The position numbers and the translations under genes were made by a program. From assembly GCA_945866135.1 (NCBI GenBank), contig CAMBGF010000007.1:1-32346 (forward strand): DNA of 32,346 nucleotides. The letters run 5' to 3'. Under the pieces are notes generated by a model. That model ran no database searches and had not been told where the DNA came from. It worked only from the letters and a program-made list of their open reading frames with translations. Of this stretch, positions 1-7,693 are shown one piece after another (position 1 is the first letter of the stretch; the number at the start of each line of letters is the position of its first letter). This DNA is from Bifidobacterium breve. GTDB taxonomy: Bacteria; Actinomycetota; Actinomycetes; S36-B12; UBA5976.

Positions 1-1
1 A

Positions 2-961
2 GCACCAGCAGGCTTAAGCAAAGTTATTTATGGCTCGGGCGGCGGCGAAGCAATCGACATTGCGCTTAAATCAGCACGACATGCCACGCAGAAGCGAAAA
101 ATCGTCTCAATTATTAAGGCGTATCACGGCCATACAGGTTTGGCTGTTGGAACTGGCGATGACCGATTTTCGAAATTGTTTCTCTCGGATCGCCCTGAAG
201 AGTTTCCACATGTTCCATTTAATGACTTAGCAGCGATGGAAGAGGCTTTGCGCGGCCGCGATGTTGCCGCAGTAATCATGGAAACTATTCCAGCTACTTA
301 TGGATTCCCGTTACCAAACCCTGGATATTTAGAGGCAGTCAAACTTTTGTGTGAAAAATATGACGCACTTTACATCGCTGATGAAGTGCAGACCGGATTA
401 ATGCGAACTGGTGAACTCTGGGGTATCTCAAAGCATGGAATTACCCCAGATATCTTGGTTACTGGAAAAGGTATTTCGGGTGGACTTTATCCGATCGCTG
501 CAGTGCTTGCTACTGACAAAGCTGCAAGTTGGTTAAATGAAGATGGCTTTGGACACATCTCGACATTTGGTGGTGCTGAACTTGGTTGCATCGCGGCACT
601 GAAAACTCTTGAAATCTGTTCGCGAGAAGAAACTCGCTCTATGGTTCACTACATCGCCGATTATGTGGCCATGCGGTTAGCAGATGTGCAAGCAACTTAC
701 CCAGATTGGTTCATTGGGATTCGCCAAAACGGCGTAATTCTTGGCTTGGAATTTGCTCACCCACAAGGCGCCAAATATGTAATGCGCCATCTTTACGAGA
801 ATGGCGTGTGGGCAATTTTTTCAACTCTTGATCCACGGGTGCTTCAATACAAGCCGGGTATTTTGCTTAAGCCTGAAGTTGCTGAAGAACTTTTAGATCG
901 CACCGAGTTAGCAATTGGAAAAGCGTATGCAGAAATTCGCAGTGAGCGCAGGTCAGCATGA
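2..961 (+). CDS. Class III PLP-dependent aminotransferase / amino-alcohol-phosphate phospholyase-like (5' truncated by window edge)
   Basis: Frame 2 stays open from base 2 (APAGLSKVIYGSGGGEAIDIALKSARHATQKRKIVSIIKAYHGHTG...), upstream of the tool's Met at 140. DEVQTGLMRTGELWG and VTGKGISGG (PLP Lys) motifs. Next to a BMC operon. Confidence 0.88.
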   Translation, partial: APAGLSKVIYGSGGGEAIDIALKSARHATQKRKIVSIIKAYHGHTGLAVGTGDDRFSKLFLSDRPEEFPHVPFNDLAAMEEALRGRDVAAVIMETIPATYGFPLPNPGYLEAVKLLCEKYDALYIADEVQTGLMRTGELWGISKHGITPDILVTGKGISGGLYPIAAVLATDKAASWLNEDGFGHISTFGGAELGCIAALKTLEICSREETRSMVHYIADYVAMRLADVQATYPDWFIGIRQNGVILGLEFAHPQGAKYVMRHLYENGVWAIFSTLDPRVLQYKPGILLKPEVAEELLDRTELAIGKAYAEIRSERRSA

Positions 962-2529
962 GTGAAATGACTTTTGAGCCATTAATGGTCGAACCTGCAG
1001 GAGTTCCACGCGGCCGAGCAATGGTTGAACGCGCAGATTGGGCAGCTCGAGCTTATGCAAAATACGACATTGCAACCGTCAATCGCATAGTTGATGCGGC
1101 GGCCGCAGCGCTAGCAAATCGCGCAACAGAATTTGCGCGGGATGCCGTTGCGGAAACCGGTTTCGGGGTAGTGGACCACAAAACTTTAAAGAACATCGCC
1201 TGCTCCACTGGAATTGTTGAAAACTATCGTGGTCAAGACTTTGTCACACCAGAAATTGATGAAGTCAACAAGATTGTGGCAATCCCGCGTCCAGCCGGTG
1301 TGATCTTGGCACTTACGCCATCAACAAATCCAGTTGCGACAGTATCTTTCAAAATTATTTTGGCATTGATGACTCGTAACGCAATCATCATTAGCCCGCA
1401 CCCTATGGCTAAGCGAGTATGTGTTGCAGCTGCAAAAGCAATGGCAGATGCCGCAGTTAGCGCGGGAGCTCCCGATGGAATTATTCAAATCGTTGAGGAC
1501 CCATCTATCCCGTTGATTAATGCCTTAATGACAGATGAAAGAACTGATGTAATTGTGGCAACTGGTGGTAGTCCAGTTGTTCGGTCGGCTTATCGCAGTG
1601 GCAATCCAGCATTTGGTGTTGGCCCGGGTAACGTTCCCGTCTTAGTTGATGCCACCGCTGACCTCGCAAAAACTGCAACCAGAATAATTGAAAGCAAGGC
1701 ATTCGATAATTCAATTTTGTGCACAAATGAAAGCGTTGTAATCGCTGAAGAAGTGATTGCCGACAAGTTGCTAATGGCATTTGCTCGCGAAGGCGCATAT
1801 GTGCTCAAAGATGAAGAACGCGACGCTGTGCGCAATATAGTTTTCCCTGATGGACACTTCAATACCAAAATGGTGGGCAAAGACGCCTCTTGGATTGCCG
1901 AGCAAGCTGGCATAAAAGTTCCAGTAAAAACCAAAGTCTTAGTCGCGCCCTTTGATTTAGCAGTACCCGAAGAGCCGTTAGCGCACGAAAAATTATGCCC
2001 GGTTTTAGGATTTATTCGAGTGCCGACTGCATCACGCGGCATTGATATTGCGCGTGCGATCCTGCGCATTGCCGGTGCGGGACATTCCGCAGCAATTCAC
2101 AGCGCAAATCCAGATCTCATAATGAGATTTAGCGCCGCTGTCCAAGTTCTTAGAGTTTCCGTAAATGTGGGCAATAGCTTGGGAGCCTCTGGCATTCAAA
2201 CTAATCTGCCACCGACCATGACAATCGGCACGGGCTTTGCTGGCAGGTCTTCATTGGGTGAAAACTTGCAACCAAAGCACTTGGTTAATTACACCCGGCT
2301 GGCTTATAACTCTGATGTTCGAGAAGTCATGCCTTCTTTTGCTGGACTAAATCCATGGACAAACCCAACTGGCCCAGTACCTTCCTATCCACGTGCCTCA
2401 AATGATCGCATTCAAGATCCAGTGCACGCACCAATTCAGCGGGAACCGATTTCACAAGATGTCGCTGAACTCCGTGATGAAATTCGCAAGTTAATTGTTG
2501 AAGAACTTCACGCATTGATTAAGAACTAA
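958..2529 (+). CDS. CoA-acylating aldehyde dehydrogenase, BMC-associated (PduP/EutE-like), with C-terminal encapsulation-peptide-like helix
   Basis: Motifs LTPSTNPVATVSFKIILAL, GGSPVVRSAYRSGNPAFGVGPGNVPV, catalytic Cys in DNSILCTNESVVI. Linker then VAELRDEIRKLIVEELHALIKN at the C-terminus. ATGA overlap with upstream gene. Confidence 0.92.
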   Translation: MSEMTFEPLMVEPAGVPRGRAMVERADWAARAYAKYDIATVNRIVDAAAAALANRATEFARDAVAETGFGVVDHKTLKNIACSTGIVENYRGQDFVTPEIDEVNKIVAIPRPAGVILALTPSTNPVATVSFKIILALMTRNAIIISPHPMAKRVCVAAAKAMADAAVSAGAPDGIIQIVEDPSIPLINALMTDERTDVIVATGGSPVVRSAYRSGNPAFGVGPGNVPVLVDATADLAKTATRIIESKAFDNSILCTNESVVIAEEVIADKLLMAFAREGAYVLKDEERDAVRNIVFPDGHFNTKMVGKDASWIAEQAGIKVPVKTKVLVAPFDLAVPEEPLAHEKLCPVLGFIRVPTASRGIDIARAILRIAGAGHSAAIHSANPDLIMRFSAAVQVLRVSVNVGNSLGASGIQTNLPPTMTIGTGFAGRSSLGENLQPKHLVNYTRLAYNSDVREVMPSFAGLNPWTNPTGPVPSYPRASNDRIQDPVHAPIQREPISQDVAELRDEIRKLIVEELHALIKN

Positions 2530-2546
2530 CGAGAGACGAGAATTTA

Positions 2547-3146
2547 ATGGCAGAGCTTCGGTCGTTCATTTATATCGACCAAATGCAACCTCAAACTATG
2601 TGCTACTTAGGCTCATGGGTTAAGGGAGCGCTGCCACGAGCAAATATGGCTGCGCAAGTAATTGAAGTTGCCCCTGGTTTGGATATCGAAGCTCTCACTG
2701 ACGTTGCGCTAAAGCATGCAAATGTGCAGGCGGGCATTTTGTTTGTGGAGCGTACTTTCGGCTACTTAGAAATTCACGGCCCAACAGAAGAAGTGCGCGC
2801 TGCGGGTCAAGCAGTTTTGGCAGCGCTTGGCACCACTGAAGCATCTGCCATGAAGCCAAAGATTTTAGCTTCCCGCGTGGTCCCATCAGTTGATCAACAG
2901 CATGCGTTCCTGATCAATCGCAACAAAGTTGGATCCATGATTTTGCCAGGAGAGTCCTTGTATATTTTGGAAGTTGCGCCTGCTTCATATGCAATTTTGG
3001 CTACTAATGAAGCGGAGAAAGCAACGGACATCAAGGTTGTCGACTACCGGATGATTGGTGCGACTGGGCGAGTTTACCTTTCGGGTAAAGAAGCAAATGT
3101 TCGAGCAGCAGCGGAAGTTGCCGAAAAAGTTTTGAGTGATCACTAA
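2547..3146 (+). CDS. BMC-T (tandem BMC-domain) shell protein
   Basis: Two BMC-domain-like halves: VIEVAPGLDIEALTDVALKHANVQAGILFVERTFGYLEIHG... and LYILEVAPASYAILATNEAEKATDIKVVDYRMIGATGRVYLSG. Confidence 0.88.
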   Translation: MAELRSFIYIDQMQPQTMCYLGSWVKGALPRANMAAQVIEVAPGLDIEALTDVALKHANVQAGILFVERTFGYLEIHGPTEEVRAAGQAVLAALGTTEASAMKPKILASRVVPSVDQQHAFLINRNKVGSMILPGESLYILEVAPASYAILATNEAEKATDIKVVDYRMIGATGRVYLSGKEANVRAAAEVAEKVLSDH

Positions 3147-3622
3147 TGGCATCTGAAAACGAAATGTTGCGATCACTTGTCCGCGATGCTCTTCGAGAGG
3201 CGTTGAATGGAGCAAACGGCGCTACCGAAATCGTGAAAGCACTTGCCGTTGAATCCAAGCCGGCACAGCTGGTTGAAGTTGTATCACTTAACAATGATTC
3301 AGATCTGAAATCACTGGTAAATCGAGTTTTAGATTTGGCAGCTGACCCGCAGACATTAGCTGCGCTGCGCGAAGGAACAATCGTCTTTCAGTTGAGCCAA
3401 CAGTCAAGTAATCATTCCGCGAGCGATTCAAACGCCACCCGAATTGAAAAGGGTGCGGTAACTGAATCAACAATAAGAAAAGCTGCCGAATCAGGATCAA
3501 CTTTGATCCTGGGTCGGAAGGTAGTTGTTACTTCCTTAGCACGCGATAAAGCGCGTGAAATGGGCGTAGCAATTATTAGAGAAAATCAACAAGAAAATCA
3601 GAAGGGATCGGTGATGCGCTGA
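3146..3622 (+). CDS. BMC-associated protein of unknown function; encapsulation-peptide-like N-terminal helix and EutQ-N-terminus-like C-terminal segment
   Basis: Between BMC-T and BMC-P with overlapping start/stop codons. N-term ENEMLRSLVRDALREALNG is amphipathic. C-term VTESTIRKAAESGSTLILGRKVVVTSLARDKAREMGVAII. Confidence 0.7.
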   Translation: MASENEMLRSLVRDALREALNGANGATEIVKALAVESKPAQLVEVVSLNNDSDLKSLVNRVLDLAADPQTLAALREGTIVFQLSQQSSNHSASDSNATRIEKGAVTESTIRKAAESGSTLILGRKVVVTSLARDKAREMGVAIIRENQQENQKGSVMR

Positions 3623-3891
3623 TGTTAAAAGCGCGAGTCATCGGAAATGTATGGGCGACCCGTCGTCTAACCGAGATTCCCAATGGGGCTTTTCTCGAGG
3701 TAGAAGTTGAAGGTGGCGCACACTTGGTTGCCTTCGACGTCCTAGGTTCCGGCATAGGTGAAAGTGTTCTGGTCTCAACTGGCTCAGTAGCAGCATCGTG
3801 GTTTCCAGACTCAACTCCACCTATTGACGCTCTCATCATTGGGTCAATTGATGAGGACACTAAAAGTACTGGGAAGCATGTCGCTTCTTAG
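3622..3891 (+). CDS. BMC-P pentameric vertex protein (EutN/CcmL family)
   Basis: 89 aa; MLKARVIGNVWATRR...VAFDVLGSGIGESVLVSTGSVAAS...PIDALIIGSID matches EutN/CcmL pattern. Confidence 0.92.
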   Translation: MLKARVIGNVWATRRLTEIPNGAFLEVEVEGGAHLVAFDVLGSGIGESVLVSTGSVAASWFPDSTPPIDALIIGSIDEDTKSTGKHVAS

Positions 3892-3972
3892 TACATCGCT
3901 TGAGAAATCAAGCCGTAATAACTGAAATATCCGAAAGCGAATCACGGTTCGCAATCACAAAAGGAGAAAGAT

Positions 3973-4257
3973 ATGTCTAGCAACGCACTGGGCTTGATCG
4001 AAACTAAGGGATATGTTGCCGCAGTTGCAGCAGCAGATGCCATGGTTAAGGCAGCCAATGTAACTATTGTTGCGCGTGAAGAAGTTGGCGACGGTCTTGT
4101 GACTGTTGTCATCGTGGGCGATGTCGGCGCAGTTAAAGCTGCGACAGATGCAGGCGCTGAAGCAGTTAACCAAGTTGGCGAACTAGTTTCACAGCATGTA
4201 ATTCCGCGTCCACACTTGGAGCTAAGTAAGTTCTTCAAAGTAGGCGAATCCGCGTGA
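3973..4257 (+). CDS. BMC-H hexameric shell protein (PduA/CcmK family)
   Basis: 94 aa; [60 protein letters not shown] is a canonical single BMC domain. Confidence 0.96.
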   Translation: MSSNALGLIETKGYVAAVAAADAMVKAANVTIVAREEVGDGLVTVVIVGDVGAVKAATDAGAEAVNQVGELVSQHVIPRPHLELSKFFKVGESA

Positions 4258-4910
4258 CCTCGGGCCCACTCGTAGCAGGGCCCGAATTACGCGTCTACTT
4301 ACTTGTTGAAGAGTTGCAACAGCAATTCGCTGCTTACATGAGCACACCGACGCGAGCCCGGGGTTATCCACCATATGGTGGTCAACATTCGTTGATCATT
4401 GAAGTGGCTCCCGGGCTTGCGATCGAGCGAGTAATTGATTTGGCGCTGAAGTCGGTACCGGAAGTTGAACCTGGCATTTTGTTTGTGGAGCGTCAGTTTG
4501 GTGTTTTGGAAGTTCATGCTTCTGACATTGAACTCGTAAAGCGAGCAGGACAGGCGATTCTTGATGGAATCAATGCCCGCGCAACAGATCAATTGCGTCC
4601 ACGCATTCTTTACAGCGACATCATTGAAAACATCACAGATCAACATGCCATTATTCTCAACCGCAATCGCCAGGCTTCCATGGTTATGCCAGGAGAATCA
4701 TTGTTGGTTTATGAAATGACACCAGCATTATTCGCAACCGTAGCTGCTAACGAGGCTGAGAAAGTTGCCCCGGACGTCACACTCGTTGACGTGCAAATGA
4801 TTGGCGCCGCAGGTCGGGTTTACATGAGTGGTACAACGCAGAGCGTCACCAAAGCGCGAGATGCAATCACCAAAGCACTTGAAGCAGTAGTCGGTCGCGA
4901 CCAGGCCTAA
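4254..4910 (+). CDS. Second BMC-T (tandem BMC-domain) shell protein, paralogous to 2547..3146
   Basis: [41 protein letters not shown] and [44 protein letters not shown] parallel the first BMC-T. GTGA overlap with the BMC-H gene. Confidence 0.88.
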   Translation: MTSGPLVAGPELRVYLLVEELQQQFAAYMSTPTRARGYPPYGGQHSLIIEVAPGLAIERVIDLALKSVPEVEPGILFVERQFGVLEVHASDIELVKRAGQAILDGINARATDQLRPRILYSDIIENITDQHAIILNRNRQASMVMPGESLLVYEMTPALFATVAANEAEKVAPDVTLVDVQMIGAAGRVYMSGTTQSVTKARDAITKALEAVVGRDQA

Positions 4911-4922
4911 TTGGTATACAAA
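4911..4922. promoter_or_regulatory. Candidate GntR/FCD-type operator upstream of the kinase gene
   Basis: TTGGTATACAAA is near-palindromic about GTATAC. TGGTATACAA is one mismatch from TTGTATACAA. Confidence 0.35.
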
Positions 4923-4933
4923 CTTTTCCAAAA

Positions 4934-5977
4934 GTGACAAAAAGTATTGGCGATAGAGCCAAAATGGATGTGGCGAAAGGATTAAGTGTGGCTAGCTATT
5001 CAAATGACCCGACTAAGTTGCAAGAGTTTGCCATTGATGCGGTTACTAAATTTGGCTATTCCTTAGATTCAACGATCACGCTAATAAATATATCGGAAAA
5101 CGCTACTTTTAAAGTTACAGATTTAAAAACTGGACTTGACACAATTTTGCGAATTCACCGCCCGTTTTATCACAGCAAACAGGCAATCCAGAGTGAACTG
5201 GATTGGGTGCAGTCTTTGCGCGAAGTTCAACTCGTGCGAACACCCTCGATTTTGCCTGCTGGCTCGGGTGAGCAAGTAATTCTTGTGCAAGATTCAACGG
5301 GCGAGCAACGTCACGCCGTAATGTTTGAATTTATGCCAGGGGTAGAACCCACTGAAGATCGACTTGTTGCGGACTTTGAAACATTAGGCGCGATCACTGC
5401 CCGATTGCACAACCAAGCCAAGCAATGGAAACATTCAAGTAATTTCACGCGCTTCACATGGAATTTTGAAACCGCGCTGGGTCCAAATGGACATTGGGGA
5501 TCGTGGCGAGATGGCCTGGCAATGGGCCCAGCTGAGCTGGAAACTTTGGGAAAACTTTCCGAAACTATTCATAAGAGATTAAATAATTTTGGAAGTAGTG
5601 AAGATCGCTTTGGATTAGTGCATGCTGACATGCGCTTAGCAAATCTTTTAGTTTCAGGTAAAGACGTCACAGTCATTGATTTTGATGACTGCGGGTTTAG
5701 TTGGTACATGTATGACTTAGGGTCCTCGGTTTCTTTTATTGAAGATCACCCCTTAGTGCCTGACATGACGGCTGCTTGGGTTGATGGGTATCGAGGGGTT
5801 TCGCAATTGTCCAAGGAAGAGGAAGCTGAACTACCTACTTTCATAATGTTTCGCAGGTTACTTTTGGTTGCTTGGATTGGTTCCCATCAAGACACTGATA
5901 CGGGCAAGCAAATGGGAGCAAACTTCACTAAAGTCAGTTGCGATTTAGCAGAAAACTACCTGTCAAAATTCGCATAA
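4934..5977 (+). CDS. APH-family (aminoglycoside phosphotransferase-like) kinase, probable amino-alcohol kinase; true start may be GTG at 4988
   Basis: Kinase motifs VHADMRLANLL and VIDFDDCGFSWYMYDLG. AAAGGA lies 6 nt upstream of the in-frame GTG at 4988. Confidence 0.85.
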   Translation: MTKSIGDRAKMDVAKGLSVASYSNDPTKLQEFAIDAVTKFGYSLDSTITLINISENATFKVTDLKTGLDTILRIHRPFYHSKQAIQSELDWVQSLREVQLVRTPSILPAGSGEQVILVQDSTGEQRHAVMFEFMPGVEPTEDRLVADFETLGAITARLHNQAKQWKHSSNFTRFTWNFETALGPNGHWGSWRDGLAMGPAELETLGKLSETIHKRLNNFGSSEDRFGLVHADMRLANLLVSGKDVTVIDFDDCGFSWYMYDLGSSVSFIEDHPLVPDMTAAWVDGYRGVSQLSKEEEAELPTFIMFRRLLLVAWIGSHQDTDTGKQMGANFTKVSCDLAENYLSKFA

Positions 5978-6043
5978 TCAGGGATACTTTCGGTAAACCG
6001 CAATGAATTTTCAATTGATTCAGGAAAGGCAAAAGGAGAAAAT

Positions 6044-6826
6044 ATGTTTACTTCAATTAGTGGTTATTCAGTAGTTGTCACTGGCGGCACTAAAGGAATT
6101 GGCAAAGGAATCGCCCGGGTATTTGCCAAGGCTGGTGCCAACGTTTTAATTACTGGCCGGGATGAAGCAAGTGCGAAAGCGGCTTGCAAAGAATTGACTG
6201 CTCTTGGCGGGGGAACTGTGACATATCTGCTTGCTGAAGTGAGTAGCAAATCGCAATGTGAACTAGTGGCAGCGACCGCCATTGAACGCAATGGTGGGAT
6301 AGATGTGCTGTGCGCTAACGCTGGCATTTTCCCAGATTCAAAACTAGCAACTATGTCTGAAGCTGACATGGACTTAGTTTTTGGAACGAATATAAAAGGA
6401 ACCATGCTTTCGGTGCAGGCATGCCTGCCAGCACTTGAAAAATCTGGCCACGGCCGAATTGTTCTAACGTCATCGATAACTGGTCCGATAACTGGATTTC
6501 CAGGCTGGTCTCACTATGGCGCAAGTAAAGCCGCCCAACTGGGTTTCATGCGCACCGCTGCAATTGAGCTGGCACCAAAAAAGATCACTGTTAACGCAGT
6601 GCTCCCTGGCAACATCGCAACCGAGGGTCTTGCTGACATGGGGCCGGAATACCGCAAAGCCATGGAAGCTTCGGTACCGCAAGGTCGACTTGGTGAAGTT
6701 GATGACATTGGTAATGCTGCTTTGTTTTTCGCAACAAAAGAAGCGGCATACATAACGGGTCAAGCTTTAGTTATTGATGGTGGACAGATCTTGCCAGAGT
6801 CCCTCGCTGCACTTGAAGCAATGTAG
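6044..6826 (+). CDS. Short-chain dehydrogenase/reductase (probable amino-alcohol dehydrogenase by context)
   Basis: TGGTKGIGKG, CANAGI and YGASKAA (YxxxK) motifs. AAAGGAG ribosome-binding site upstream. Confidence 0.9.
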   Translation: MFTSISGYSVVVTGGTKGIGKGIARVFAKAGANVLITGRDEASAKAACKELTALGGGTVTYLLAEVSSKSQCELVAATAIERNGGIDVLCANAGIFPDSKLATMSEADMDLVFGTNIKGTMLSVQACLPALEKSGHGRIVLTSSITGPITGFPGWSHYGASKAAQLGFMRTAAIELAPKKITVNAVLPGNIATEGLADMGPEYRKAMEASVPQGRLGEVDDIGNAALFFATKEAAYITGQALVIDGGQILPESLAALEAM

Positions 6827-6850
6827 ATCGTTCACAGTTACTGTTGACTT

Positions 6851-7642
6851 GTGTCTGAAAATGAAAGTGACTTAGGTCGGGCAGCGCAGGAAGCACGCAC
6901 CCGCATCCTTTCTCAAATCGCCAATGGACAGCTGCGGCCTGGCCAAAAACTTGGCGCAGAACGTGACTTAGCAATTGAAATGCAAGTAAGTCGATCCACA
7001 CTTCGCCAGGCACTAACTGTGCTGGAAGAAACTGGAGTTGTAAGAAGGCTTCCTGGGCGAGGGGGCGGTACTTTTGTTTCTTCCGAAAAAATTGATCGAG
7101 ACTTATCCCAAATCGTGGGAGTACCTTCTTTGCTTCGCGGCCAAGGATTTACTGCTGGCACAAGATTAATAAGTGCATCAGTGATTCCGGCTGATGTAAA
7201 AACTCAAATAGCATTGGGCTTAATGGATGGTGACCACATTTTTGATGTGATTCGAATCCGATTAGCGGATAGCGTGCCAATTTCGCTGGAACATGCAAGA
7301 TTTCCGGCAGAAATGTTTCCAGGATTACTCGAACGTCCCCTTGGAAATTCCCTCTATGAATTATTGAGCAAACATTACGAGACCACACCAGATGAAGCGG
7401 TAGAACATATCGATTTGGTGAATGCCTCTATCGACGAAGCGCGAATCCTTGAAGTATCAATTGGTTCGCCATTGCTTTCGGTAACTCGAACCACAATGGA
7501 CACCAGAGGTAGAAAAATTGAATATTCCCATGATCTATTTCGAGGCGACCGGACCCGAATTACGGTTCGAACTAAAGGTCGCCCAGCTACCGCAGAACAA
7601 CCAGGCCAACGCGGGCGAACTGTTGAGTTAAAAGACATTTAA
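6851..7642 (+). CDS. GntR-family transcriptional regulator, HutC/UTRA type
   Basis: wHTH LRPGQKLGAERDLAIEMQVSRSTLRQALTVLEETGVVRRLPGRGGGTFV followed by UTRA-like effector domain. GTG start. Confidence 0.88.
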   Translation: MSENESDLGRAAQEARTRILSQIANGQLRPGQKLGAERDLAIEMQVSRSTLRQALTVLEETGVVRRLPGRGGGTFVSSEKIDRDLSQIVGVPSLLRGQGFTAGTRLISASVIPADVKTQIALGLMDGDHIFDVIRIRLADSVPISLEHARFPAEMFPGLLERPLGNSLYELLSKHYETTPDEAVEHIDLVNASIDEARILEVSIGSPLLSVTRTTMDTRGRKIEYSHDLFRGDRTRITVRTKGRPATAEQPGQRGRTVELKDI

Positions 7643-7674
7643 CGCCTAAAAGAATTACCTTTTGCCAGCCCACA

Positions 7675-7688
7675 GATTGGATACAATC
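7675..7688. promoter_or_regulatory. Candidate operator overlapping the -10 of the CoA-transferase/GntR operon
   Basis: GATTG-GATA-CAATC inverted repeat. It contains TACAAT (7682-7687), 6 nt before ATG 7694. Confidence 0.4.
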
Positions 7689-7693
7689 AGGGT

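Noticed and set aside
30-230. 66-aa ORF at the left edge (MARAAAKQSTLRLNQHDMPRR...)
   Set aside because: Out of frame with the aminotransferase that is open through the same bases.
1517-2069. Minus-strand ORFs opposite the aldehyde dehydrogenase, and similar shadow ORFs elsewhere (e.g. 3942-4238, 6064-6405, 12602-13141, 29635-30115)
   Set aside because: They lie entirely opposite well-supported genes, have no recognisable domains and show low-complexity composition.
5978-6043. CGGT-AA-ACCG palindrome upstream of the SDR gene as a GntR operator
   Set aside because: Half-site spacing does not fit the GntR/HutC or FadR patterns I know; too short to be meaningful alone.
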